DNA of 64,000 nucleotides from NCBI RefSeq assembly GCF_003576645.1, contig NC_044920.1, forward strand, positions 19,289,100-19,353,099, read 5' to 3'. The stretch is from Ipomoea triloba (Eukaryota > Streptophyta > Magnoliopsida > Solanales > Convolvulaceae). Shown in pieces: positions 24,924 through 37,396 of this stretch. How positions within the stretch are numbered: the first letter of the stretch is position 1; each line of letters begins with the position of its first letter. The notes under the pieces are model-generated. The model saw only the letters and a program-made list of their open reading frames with translations, was not told the origin of the DNA and did no database searches. Made by a program: the position numbers and the translations under genes.

Positions 24924-26040
24924 TATAAAGCCTCTTGTGCGTAAGATGGGATCAACAATAACTATTTACAAAACACACTAGAAACAAACAAATATTTCTC
25001 ATCTTTCTATTTACAAACTATCGCCTTTTTTAATTTTTTGACAAAAAAAAATGTTGTTATTTTTTGTTTCCGTGCTTTTGCACAAATCAAATTCTTGACA
25101 CAAATCATGATAGAGAAAACTATTTGAATATTTTTATACTAACCTTGTATTGATCATCAATAAAATTCAACCATGCACTCAAAACTACCACACATAAACC
25201 AAGCCAATTGAAACCTTCAAAACAAATCATCTTTCATGTGTGATAACCCATACTCCATCTAGTCTTTCTGGTGTATTACGATGTGGTGTTGCCATATATA
25301 TCCCTACTAGGAGTACCATAGATCTACAAGATTTAGAGAATTGTGCTTATTGTTAGTGATATCTCACCAAATCTGTTTCTCCTTAGTTATGGCATTTACC
25401 CCACTCTGTAATCACTATCATGGTTAGAGTCGAACTGAAACACATTTTCAAACATTGTTACTCATCTTCACCCTCCCTCTCAAACCCTCTCTGTCAATTG
25501 TCAAACCACGGCTAGTTAGTGGAGTAGTGACATTTGAAGTGGATTTATGGATTAGTTTCATTTATATGATTGTTAAATAAAGTTTGTTGAGTAGTAGCAT
25601 TATAATGACAATTTATTACAGTGAGATGTTGCCTTGATTGATTTAAATAGAAACTATTTAATCAATGTTTTTCTTTGCATGAGATTTATTATTTGTGATT
25701 TCTCAAAATATCTAATTTTTATATACGGTGGTAATATATCATAGGTTCCTTTCAAGATCTGAAAAAAAATAAATAGTTCGAAAATCCCGACAAAATAATT
25801 CAACAAAACTTGCATGTAAGTAACTTTTTCACCCATTCAAATTTCAAATTGTAAGCTTTACAAATTTTAATTGATGCAGATCTGTTTTAAGACATTTTAT
25901 TGCATATTAATAACTATATAATAAATAATAACAAATGATTTTTGTTTCACATTATTTTATGAGTGTAATTATCCTAGTTTTTTAATTTGGAATTTACAAT
26001 AGAAAACAATTATTAAAACCGAGTATGTAACACTCGTACT

Positions 26041-26056
26041 GCGGGGATAGCTCAAA

Positions 26057-26088
<32 letters not shown>

Positions 26089-26113
26089 TCGTGTTCGATC
26101 CACGATCACCGCA
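26041..26113 (+). tRNA. tRNA-Phe (GAA), array copy 10, D-loop AAATGGG
   Basis: Identical to copy 8. The spacer after it has one extra A in the poly-A run near 26953, making that unit 1191 bp. Confidence 0.8.
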
Positions 26114-27231
26114 TATAAAGCCTCTTGTGCGTAAGATGGGATCAACAATAACTATTTACAAAACACACTAGAAACAAACAAATATTTCTCATCTTTCTAT
26201 TTACAAACTATCGCCTTTTTTAATTTTTTGACAAAAAAAAATGTTGTTATTTTTTGTTTCCGTGCTTTTGCACAAATCAAATTCTTGACACAAATCATGA
26301 TAGAGAAAACTATTTGAATATTTTTATACTAACCTTGTATTGATCATCAATAAAATTCAACCATGCACTCAAAACTACCACACATAAACCAAGCCAATTG
26401 AAACCTTCAAAACAAATCATCTTTCATGTGTGATAACCCATACTCCATCTAGTCTTTCTGGTGTATTACGATGTGGTGTTGCCATATATATCCCTACTAG
26501 GAGTACCATAGATCTACAAGATTTAGAGAATTGTGCTTATTGTTAGTGATATCTCACCAAATCTGTTTCTCCTTAGTTATGGCATTTACCCCACTCTGTA
26601 ATCACTATCATGGTTAGAGTCGAACTGAAACACATTTTCAAACATTGTTACTCATCTTCACCCTCCCTCTCAAACCCTCTCTGTCAATTGTCAAACCACG
26701 GCTAGTTAGTGGAGTAGTGACATTTGAAGTGGATTTATGGATTAGTTTCATTTATATGATTGTTAAATAAAGTTTGTTGAGTAGTAGCATTATAATGACA
26801 ATTTATTACAGTGAGATGTTGCCTTGATTGATTTAAATAGAAACTATTTAATCAATGTTTTTCTTTGCATGAGATTTATTATTTGTGATTTCTCAAAATA
26901 TCTAATTTTTATATACGGTGGTAATATATCATAGGTTCCTTTCAAGATCTGAAAAAAAAATAAATAGTTCGAAAATCCCGACAAAATAATTCAACAAAAC
27001 TTGCATGTAAGTAACTTTTTCACCCATTCAAATTTCAAATTGTAAGCTTTACAAATTTTAATTGATGCAGATCTGTTTTAAGACATTTTATTGCATATTA
27101 ATAACTATATAATAAATAATAACAAATGATTTTTGTTTCACATTATTTTATGAGTGTAATTATCCTAGTTTTTTAATTTGGAATTTACAATAGAAAACAA
27201 TTATTAAAACCGAGTATGTAACACTCGTACT

Positions 27232-27247
27232 GCGGGGATAGCTCAAA

Positions 27248-27279
<32 letters not shown>

Positions 27280-27304
27280 TCGTGTTCGATCCACGATCAC
27301 CGCA
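27232..27304 (+). tRNA. tRNA-Phe (GAA), array copy 11, D-loop AAATGGG
   Basis: Identical to copy 8. Confidence 0.8.
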
Positions 27305-28421
27305 TATAAAGCCTCTTGTGCGTAAGATGGGATCAACAATAACTATTTACAAAACACACTAGAAACAAACAAATATTTCTCATCTTTCTATTTACAAACT
27401 ATCGCCTTTTTTAATTTTTTGACAAAAAAAAATGTTGTTATTTTTTGTTTCCGTGCTTTTGCACAAATCAAATTCTTGACACAAATCATGATAGAGAAAA
27501 CTATTTGAATATTTTTATACTAACCTTGTATTGATCATCAATAAAATTCAACCATGCACTCAAAACTACCACACATAAACCAAGCCAATTGAAACCTTCA
27601 AAACAAATCATCTTTCATGTGTGATAACCCATACTCCATCTAGTCTTTCTGGTGTATTACGATGTGGTGTTGCCATATATATCCCTACTAGGAGTACCAT
27701 AGATCTACAAGATTTAGAGAATTGTGCTTATTGTTAGTGATATCTCACCAAATCTGTTTCTCCTTAGTTATGGCATTTACCCCACTCTGTAATCACTATC
27801 ATGGTTAGAGTCGAACTGAAACACATTTTCAAACATTGTTACTCATCTTCACCCTCCCTCTCAAACCCTCTCTGTCAATTGTCAAACCACGGCTAGTTAG
27901 TGGAGTAGTGACATTTGAAGTGGATTTATGGATTAGTTTCATTTATATGATTGTTAAATAAAGTTTGTTGAGTAGTAGCATTATAATGACAATTTATTAC
28001 AGTGAGATGTTGCCTTGATTGATTTAAATAGAAACTATTTAATCAATGTTTTTCTTTGCATGAGATTTATTATTTGTGATTTCTCAAAATATCTAATTTT
28101 TATATACGGTGGTAATATATCATAGGTTCCTTTCAAGATCTGAAAAAAAATAAATAGTTCGAAAATCCCGACAAAATAATTCAACAAAACTTGCATGTAA
28201 GTAACTTTTTCACCCATTCAAATTTCAAATTGTAAGCTTTACAAATTTTAATTGATGCAGATCTGTTTTAAGACATTTTATTGCATATTAATAACTATAT
28301 AATAAATAATAACAAATGATTTTTGTTTCACATTATTTTATGAGTGTAATTATCCTAGTTTTTTAATTTGGAATTTACAATAGAAAACAATTATTAAAAC
28401 CGAGTATGTAACACTCGTACT

Positions 28422-28437
28422 GCGGGGATAGCTCAAA

Positions 28438-28469
<32 letters not shown>

Positions 28470-28494
28470 TCGTGTTCGATCCACGATCACCGCA
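28422..28494 (+). tRNA. tRNA-Phe (GAA), array copy 12, D-loop AAATGGG
   Basis: Identical to copy 8. Confidence 0.8.
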
Positions 28495-29611
28495 TATAAA
28501 GCCTCTTGTGCGTAAGATGGGATCAACAATAACTATTTACAAAACACACTAGAAACAAACAAATATTTCTCATCTTTCTATTTACAAACTATCGCCTTTT
28601 TTAATTTTTTGACAAAAAAAAATGTTGTTATTTTTTGTTTCCGTGCTTTTGCACAAATCAAATTCTTGACACAAATCATGATAGAGAAAACTATTTGAAT
28701 ATTTTTATACTAACCTTGTATTGATCATCAATAAAATTCAACCATGCACTCAAAACTACCACACATAAACCAAGCCAATTGAAACCTTCAAAACAAATCA
28801 TCTTTCATGTGTGATAACCCATACTCCATCTAGTCTTTCTGGTGTATTACGATGTGGTGTTGCCATATATATCCCTACTAGGAGTACCATAGATCTACAA
28901 GATTTAGAGAATTGTGCTTATTGTTAGTGATATCTCACCAAATCTGTTTCTCCTTAGTTATGGCATTTACCCCACTCTGTAATCACTATCATGGTTAGAG
29001 TCGAACTGAAACACATTTTCAAACATTGTTACTCATCTTCACCCTCCCTCTCAAACCCTCTCTGTCAATTGTCAAACCACGGCTAGTTAGTGGAGTAGTG
29101 ACATTTGAAGTGGATTTATGGATTAGTTTCATTTATATGATTGTTAAATAAAGTTTGTTGAGTAGTAGCATTATAATGACAATTTATTACAGTGAGATGT
29201 TGCCTTGATTGATTTAAATAGAAACTATTTAATCAATGTTTTTCTTTGCATGAGATTTATTATTTGTGATTTCTCAAAATATCTAATTTTTATATACGGT
29301 GGTAATATATCATAGGTTCCTTTCAAGATCTGAAAAAAAATAAATAGTTCGAAAATCCCGACAAAATAATTCAACAAAACTTGCATGTAAGTAACTTTTT
29401 CACCCATTCAAATTTCAAATTGTAAGCTTTACAAATTTTAATTGATGCAGATCTGTTTTAAGACATTTTATTGCATATTAATAACTATATAATAAATAAT
29501 AACAAATGATTTTTGTTTCACATTATTTTATGAGTGTAATTATCCTAGTTTTTTAATTTGGAATTTACAATAGAAAACAATTATTAAAACCGAGTATGTA
29601 ACACTCGTACT

Positions 29612-29627
29612 GCGGGGATAGCTCAAA

Positions 29628-29659
<32 letters not shown>

Positions 29660-29684
29660 TCGTGTTCGATCCACGATCACCGCA
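29612..29684 (+). tRNA. tRNA-Phe (GAA), array copy 13, D-loop AAATGGG
   Basis: Identical to copy 8. Confidence 0.8.
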
Positions 29685-30801
29685 TATAAAGCCTCTTGTG
29701 CGTAAGATGGGATCAACAATAACTATTTACAAAACACACTAGAAACAAACAAATATTTCTCATCTTTCTATTTACAAACTATCGCCTTTTTTAATTTTTT
29801 GACAAAAAAAAATGTTGTTATTTTTTGTTTCCGTGCTTTTGCACAAATCAAATTCTTGACACAAATCATGATAGAGAAAACTATTTGAATATTTTTATAC
29901 TAACCTTGTATTGATCATCAATAAAATTCAACCATGCACTCAAAACTACCACACATAAACCAAGCCAATTGAAACCTTCAAAACAAATCATCTTTCATGT
30001 GTGATAACCCATACTCCATCTAGTCTTTCTGGTGTATTACGATGTGGTGTTGCCATATATATCCCTACTAGGAGTACCATAGATCTACAAGATTTAGAGA
30101 ATTGTGCTTATTGTTAGTGATATCTCACCAAATCTGTTTCTCCTTAGTTATGGCATTTACCCCACTCTGTAATCACTATCATGGTTAGAGTCGAACTGAA
30201 ACACATTTTCAAACATTGTTACTCATCTTCACCCTCCCTCTCAAACCCTCTCTGTCAATTGTCAAACCACGGCTAGTTAGTGGAGTAGTGACATTTGAAG
30301 TGGATTTATGGATTAGTTTCATTTATATGATTGTTAAATAAAGTTTGTTGAGTAGTAGCATTATAATGACAATTTATTACAGTGAGATGTTGCCTTGATT
30401 GATTTAAATAGAAACTATTTAATCAATGTTTTTCTTTGCATGAGATTTATTATTTGTGATTTCTCAAAATATCTAATTTTTATATACGGTGGTAATATAT
30501 CATAGGTTCCTTTCAAGATCTGAAAAAAAATAAATAGTTCGAAAATCCCGACAAAATAATTCAACAAAACTTGCATGTAAGTAACTTTTTCACCCATTCA
30601 AATTTCAAATTGTAAGCTTTACAAATTTTAATTGATGCAGATCTGTTTTAAGACATTTTATTGCATATTAATAACTATATAATAAATAATAACAAATGAT
30701 TTTTGTTTCACATTATTTTATGAGTGTAATTATCCTAGTTTTTTAATTTGGAATTTACAATAGAAAACAATTATTAAAACCGAGTATGTAACACTCGTAC
30801 T

Positions 30802-30817
30802 GCGGGGATAGCTCAAA

Positions 30818-30849
<32 letters not shown>

Positions 30850-30874
30850 TCGTGTTCGATCCACGATCACCGCA
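30802..30874 (+). tRNA. tRNA-Phe (GAA), array copy 14, D-loop AAATGGG
   Basis: Identical to copy 8. Confidence 0.8.
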
Positions 30875-31991
30875 TATAAAGCCTCTTGTGCGTAAGATGG
30901 GATCAACAATAACTATTTACAAAACACACTAGAAACAAACAAATATTTCTCATCTTTCTATTTACAAACTATCGCCTTTTTTAATTTTTTGACAAAAAAA
31001 AATGTTGTTATTTTTTGTTTCCGTGCTTTTGCACAAATCAAATTCTTGACACAAATCATGATAGAGAAAACTATTTGAATATTTTTATACTAACCTTGTA
31101 TTGATCATCAATAAAATTCAACCATGCACTCAAAACTACCACACATAAACCAAGCCAATTGAAACCTTCAAAACAAATCATCTTTCATGTGTGATAACCC
31201 ATACTCCATCTAGTCTTTCTGGTGTATTACGATGTGGTGTTGCCATATATATCCCTACTAGGAGTACCATAGATCTACAAGATTTAGAGAATTGTGCTTA
31301 TTGTTAGTGATATCTCACCAAATCTGTTTCTCCTTAGTTATGGCATTTACCCCACTCTGTAATCACTATCATGGTTAGAGTCGAACTGAAACACATTTTC
31401 AAACATTGTTACTCATCTTCACCCTCCCTCTCAAACCCTCTCTGTCAATTGTCAAACCACGGCTAGTTAGTGGAGTAGTGACATTTGAAGTGGATTTATG
31501 GATTAGTTTCATTTATATGATTGTTAAATAAAGTTTGTTGAGTAGTAGCATTATAATGACAATTTATTACAGTGAGATGTTGCCTTGATTGATTTAAATA
31601 GAAACTATTTAATCAATGTTTTTCTTTGCATGAGATTTATTATTTGTGATTTCTCAAAATATCTAATTTTTATATACGGTGGTAATATATCATAGGTTCC
31701 TTTCAAGATCTGAAAAAAAATAAATAGTTCGAAAATCCCGACAAAATAATTCAACAAAACTTGCATGTAAGTAACTTTTTCACCCATTCAAATTTCAAAT
31801 TGTAAGCTTTACAAATTTTAATTGATGCAGATCTGTTTTAAGACATTTTATTGCATATTAATAACTATATAATAAATAATAACAAATGATTTTTGTTTCA
31901 CATTATTTTATGAGTGTAATTATCCTAGTTTTTTAATTTGGAATTTACAATAGAAAACAATTATTAAAACCGAGTATGTAACACTCGTACT

Positions 31992-32007
31992 GCGGGGATA
32001 GCTCAAA

Positions 32008-32039
<32 letters not shown>

Positions 32040-32064
32040 TCGTGTTCGATCCACGATCACCGCA
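31992..32064 (+). tRNA. tRNA-Phe (GAA), array copy 15, D-loop AAATGGG
   Basis: Identical to copy 8. It is the last tRNA before the first gap. Its following spacer begins to differ from the core (for example TTATGACAT at about 32530 and TCGAGTAG near 32662), suggesting an array edge is near. Confidence 0.8.
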
Positions 32065-32748
32065 TATAAAGCCTCTTGTGCGTAAGATGGGATCAACAAT
32101 AACTATTTACAAAACACACTAGAAACAAACAAATATTTCTCATCTTTCTATTTACAAACTATCGCCTTTTTTAATTTTTTGACAAAAAAAAATGTTGTTA
32201 TTTTTTGTTTCCGTGCTTTTGCACAAATCAAATTCTTGACACAAATCATGATAGAGAAAACTATTTGAATATTTTTATACTAACCTTGTATTGATCATCA
32301 ATAAAATTCAACCATGCACTCAAAACTACCACACATAAACCAAGCCAATTGAAACCTTCAAAACAAATCATCTTTCATGTGTGATAACCCATACTCCATC
32401 TAGTCTTTCTGGTGTATTACGATGTGGTGTTGCCATATATATCCCTACTAGGAGTACCATAGATCTACAAGATTTAGAGAATTGTGCTTATTGTTAGTGA
32501 TATCTCACCAAATCTGTTTCTCCTTAGTTATGACATTTACCCCACTCTGTAATCACTATCATGGTTAGAGTCGAACTGAAACACATTTTCAAACATTGTT
32601 ACTCATCTTCACCCTCCCTCTCAAACCCTCTCTGTCAATTGTCAAACCACAGCTAGTTAGTCGAGTAGTGACATTTGAAGTCGATTTATGGATTAGTTTC
32701 ATTTATATGATTGTTAAATAAAGTTTGTTGAGTAGTAGCAATATAATG

Positions 32749-33748
32749 NNNNNNNNNNNNNNNNNNNNNNNNNNNNNNNNNNNNNNNNNNNNNNNNNNNN
32801 NNNNNNNNNNNNNNNNNNNNNNNNNNNNNNNNNNNNNNNNNNNNNNNNNNNNNNNNNNNNNNNNNNNNNNNNNNNNNNNNNNNNNNNNNNNNNNNNNNNN
32901 NNNNNNNNNNNNNNNNNNNNNNNNNNNNNNNNNNNNNNNNNNNNNNNNNNNNNNNNNNNNNNNNNNNNNNNNNNNNNNNNNNNNNNNNNNNNNNNNNNNN
33001 NNNNNNNNNNNNNNNNNNNNNNNNNNNNNNNNNNNNNNNNNNNNNNNNNNNNNNNNNNNNNNNNNNNNNNNNNNNNNNNNNNNNNNNNNNNNNNNNNNNN
33101 NNNNNNNNNNNNNNNNNNNNNNNNNNNNNNNNNNNNNNNNNNNNNNNNNNNNNNNNNNNNNNNNNNNNNNNNNNNNNNNNNNNNNNNNNNNNNNNNNNNN
33201 NNNNNNNNNNNNNNNNNNNNNNNNNNNNNNNNNNNNNNNNNNNNNNNNNNNNNNNNNNNNNNNNNNNNNNNNNNNNNNNNNNNNNNNNNNNNNNNNNNNN
33301 NNNNNNNNNNNNNNNNNNNNNNNNNNNNNNNNNNNNNNNNNNNNNNNNNNNNNNNNNNNNNNNNNNNNNNNNNNNNNNNNNNNNNNNNNNNNNNNNNNNN
33401 NNNNNNNNNNNNNNNNNNNNNNNNNNNNNNNNNNNNNNNNNNNNNNNNNNNNNNNNNNNNNNNNNNNNNNNNNNNNNNNNNNNNNNNNNNNNNNNNNNNN
33501 NNNNNNNNNNNNNNNNNNNNNNNNNNNNNNNNNNNNNNNNNNNNNNNNNNNNNNNNNNNNNNNNNNNNNNNNNNNNNNNNNNNNNNNNNNNNNNNNNNNN
33601 NNNNNNNNNNNNNNNNNNNNNNNNNNNNNNNNNNNNNNNNNNNNNNNNNNNNNNNNNNNNNNNNNNNNNNNNNNNNNNNNNNNNNNNNNNNNNNNNNNNN
33701 NNNNNNNNNNNNNNNNNNNNNNNNNNNNNNNNNNNNNNNNNNNNNNNN
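32749..33748. other. Scaffold gap, exactly 1000 N
   Basis: The round size marks an assembly gap of unknown true length, and it cuts the tRNA array. Confidence 0.98.
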
Positions 33749-33995
33749 TACTCGGGTGGTGTCAACGACTTTTGAACTAGAGTATGCCTTCGTTATGTTT
33801 GACCAAATTACTATTGACAGTAAAGAAGCTTGGAGTGCTCCTGTCAACTTCAGCTTCACATTTGTGAAACAATCTGCAATTCAAGTTTTCGATAATATTG
33901 TTAGGAAATTTGTTTCTATGTCTGGCTGTAAAGAATGTTTGTCCATTCCATTAATCTTTCTTGTAAACGTTTCCGCTTATGATTCAATGAATTAG
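33749..33995 (+). CDS. Possible last exon of an unknown gene
   Basis: The frame is open from the gap edge to a TAG at 33993-33995, about 82 codons, in DNA with fewer stops and more balanced codons than nearby intergenic sequence. It reads TTFELEYAFVMFDQITID...WSAPVNFSFTFV...CKECLSIPLIFLVNVS. I do not recognise the family. It has no ATG of its own, so it would be a 3' exon whose upstream exons lie in the gap. It may be chance. Confidence 0.3.
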
Positions 33996-34701
33996 TCTCG
34001 AGAGATTATTATCAAAATAAAAAATTGGTCATAAGAAAAAAAATGTAGAGTACAATTAAAAAGAACGTGTAAAATATATAACACAAACGATAAACATTTG
34101 ATACAACCTATCCTACAGTCATAATTTTCATTCTAGTTAAAAACTAATTGACTCATTAAAATTTAGATTTTAGAGACATGTAAGAAAATGATCATTCAAA
34201 TATCGCCTGCAGAAATATATTCTTAGAAGTCTCAATGAGAAGACTTTTGGCATCAATCACACTTAAAACTGGTAAAATAAATCTATTGAACATTATGTAT
34301 ACCTTCGTACAGGTAGCTATAGCTTATTAGCTTATCTAGTAAAAAAAATCATTTTCAACCAGAGAAACACCTGACCAAATTGGGCTTCCAGACAATAGAA
34401 AATATAAACGATAATACAACAGCAACTCAGCAAGTAAACTGAAAGCTACAAAAAGGCATGTGGGAGTTTTAATGAAAGATATACTATGCTAAAGCATACA
34501 GTACAAGGAAAAGGGTTTCAAGTGAAAAATTGGTTCTACGGTTTGTATGATCTCTCAAAGGCATGCTCGTCTACAAGTCTTTGAAGTCAGCTGGCATTGT
34601 AGATAATAATAGATCACTCTGATTCTGATATCACTATGATTCATGCATTCCATTTTGTAAAATGCTTGTCTAAAGGGACCATCTTAATCTTAACAAAAAT
34701 C
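33996..34701. other. Intergenic DNA and 3' flank of the eIF2B epsilon gene
   Basis: No coding signal. The part next to 34701 must contain the 3' UTR of the minus-strand gene; several AATAAA/AAAATA-like words occur but none can be singled out. Confidence 0.5.
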
Positions 34702-37365
34702 TCAATCCTCCTCTTCAGACTCTTCAGGTGCTTCTTTGAGCCACTGCAACGTTATTAAATTTGGACATGATTATGCAATTTAAAAAGCAGAGTACCTTAA
34801 TGAAAGAGGCATGCTCTGATGCTCATAACATGGGATGTTCTCTCGTCCTACATTTTTTGTTTTCTTTTTCCAATACGTGTTAAGTACGATTTCATGGTTT
34901 TTCAAACTTCTCGAATGTAAAATGTTATTTATCCTTAAAAAAAATGCCACTATCAGGCATCCCTCCAACAGAACTCTTCTAGGAACCCACAGTGGTTGGT
35001 CAAGATGACTATTGACAGGTGAGATGTCAATGTCACAATTGCTTTACGTTAAACACAGGTGATCTGCATTTTAGCATAACATTTAAAGCACATAATCTAC
35101 CTACCTGAATAAACTTTTCTGACTGCTTGACAAAAACCTTATCCGATTCCTCTGCTCCTTCCTTCTCAGAAGCCCACTTAAGTATAGCCTCTTCTCGGAT
35201 AATTTCTATGTCATAAAGAAAATCCAATATCTGGCCAAGGAGTAACAATAACATCATAATTCATAGACTCATAGTACCTAAGAAACAAAATGCTGCACAA
35301 TGAAAAGCTTTCTGATAGAATAAGTCCATTTTGCCCAGCGATAGTCACAAACTCATCCTGTAATTTTTTGAAGACAATATTGATTCTTAAAAATCTGTGT
35401 CACATTAACAGCAACACTTTGCTCATACTAGTGCATCTGAAATTATTTGCTACCTAGGAAATTTAGACTTCTCTTTGGAATATATTTTCTCAAACATCTC
35501 ATGCTTGTAAAGACATCACAGACTGCATCAAACTCACAATGAAATGAAACATGTCAAGCCTTGAACAAATACAGTACAGTGCAGTAGAAAACTTATAAGA
35601 TGCAAACTTAGCAGGGCATATTATATTTCTTTGCATAGATGGGGTAAATAACGGCATCAATAGCCAAATTACCTTTTCAAACAAAGGATAATACTCCTTT
35701 GCAGATTCCAAGCACAATTCTTCAAATTTCAATATCACTTCAATCTGCAAGGATCCAAGATAATAACAAAAATACCAAACTGAAATGACATAAAAAACTT
35801 TTGGATTCTTAATTTCAACCAAGAAACTAAATTCACCCAAAAGCTTGGATTGATAGACCAAACTAACAAAATAAGTACATAACACTGCAGAATAGCTACC
35901 CCAATTAAAACCTCCAGCATCATAGCTTTCAAAACACATTTTTATGACCTCTGAAGTAACTATCCAGAAAAAATAAGAAGAAAAAAAACTATGAACTCTA
36001 AATGTACCTAGTTTTAAGTGGCACACAATAGCCTGTAGTTTAAAATGGAAGTTACCCAACATCAAAGTAGAAAATGAAAGGAATGGTAACAAATCAACAA
36101 AAAAAGATGGAAGCATATATGTAAGATATACACCAACCTCCTCATCAATGCTTGGCAAATAATACTTCAGAAGTTTTGCCCATTTTGTAAATACAGTTGC
36201 TACATTTTTTACCAGTTCAACTGTAAGAAAAATAAACAATGTCATCAAATGCGAACATGCCAGATAAGTGCGTCACTGACACAACACTTTTCTAGAGGTA
36301 GATGAGCATGTAGATTACTGTGCGCTGTCTATTATATTTTAAAGAACATATTTCACGAACAGATGCAGTTTCAACAAAAAGGATATACAAACATTACAAG
36401 AGCAGGAATATTGAAGTGATCTGACATTAGTAAGGACTGTAATCATTGCACAATAAACACATTACGATTGTTTTCTAGTGAGAATTTTGATATGGTTGTT
36501 CAAGGGTTATAACAGTAAGTTAAATGCAGTTGTTAATCAGAGAGTTAATAAAGTTCACTTCTATTGCTCACATACACAAAACACAAGGCGTGAATCAATG
36601 AGAAGTCATTCTATAAGAAAGAGCAAGGAAAAAGAGCAGAACTGGCACATTTCCCAATACATTGATCATCCAATAAAAACAAAAATAAAGTGTATAAAGA
36701 AGTCATAGAAGTCACACATTGTAAATTTGTGAAAGTAGCTTGGATGCACAAACGCACATTTCCATGAATCCTCCAAATCTCAATTTGTTTGTTGGAGCAG
36801 AAACCAGGAGACAGACAAATAGTTTAGGGATTTAGGTCCATTATTCAGTAAAAGTTTATTCACTATCCCAAATTTACAAATTTTGGGTTCTTTTTCAACT
36901 CCACTTACTGAAAATTCACTTAGGAACTGTATCCTAATTCCTAAATGATAATCACAATGCACAAAATCCTAAAAAGAGACAATTAACAAACAGAAAATTT
37001 ATAGGGGAACATAGAAAAAGAATTACGAGGTGAACTGTGTGGAGTATCCAATGCATATTTCATAATTGAATAGAACAATGCACCAGCACAATCTTCTGAT
37101 GCCTTATTGTATGACAACCTGATGAATAAAAGAGAAAACAAAGAAATTAGAGTATAAGACATACTTATTCAATAAAGGGTATGATATAATGTCAAAGGTT
37201 TTGGTCAAAAAGGAATCAATTACCCACAATCTAAAAGTATAGCTTATCTACAACTCAATTTAGCTAAGCCTTTCTAAAATTAAAGGCACTCAACTCAGTT
37301 AAAGCCTTAATACGCCAAAATTTCAATCATGTTATTATTGATAGTTTATTCTAGATACATGTACA

Positions 37366-37396
<31 letters not shown>

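Larger units (their letters stand above)
15517..32748 (+). repeat. Tandem array of a 1190/1191-bp unit carrying tRNA-Phe
   Basis: Successive tRNA starts lie 1190 or 1191 bp apart from 16516 to 31992. Each unit holds one tRNA-Phe(GAA)-like gene and about 1117 bp of AT-rich spacer with no credible protein gene. The first unit (tRNA at 15974) is strongly diverged and 649 bp shorter. Units from 23661 onward look identical at nearly every base checked, while the edge units differ by scattered substitutions, the pattern expected from unequal exchange that homogenises the middle. The array runs into a 1000-N gap and reappears at 59211. Confidence 0.95.

Noticed and set aside
23274..31787. Repeated 60-codon minus-strand open frame (MGEKVTYMQVLL...) in the array units
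   Set aside because: It exists only because the unit is copied. It is absent from edge units with one extra A, has no homology that I recognise, and its frame sits in AT-rich spacer.
15517..32748. CRISPR-like array
   Set aside because: The unit is 1.19 kb, spacers are not unique, and the context is a plant nuclear genome; it is a tandem gene array.
32686..33859. Long frames across the first N gap (and similar ones across the other two gaps)
   Set aside because: They are created by N being read as open sequence.
35499..36248. 249-codon minus-strand frame
   Set aside because: It is eIF2B epsilon exons 12 and 13 read through introns; correct splice sites and family alignment explain the coding parts.
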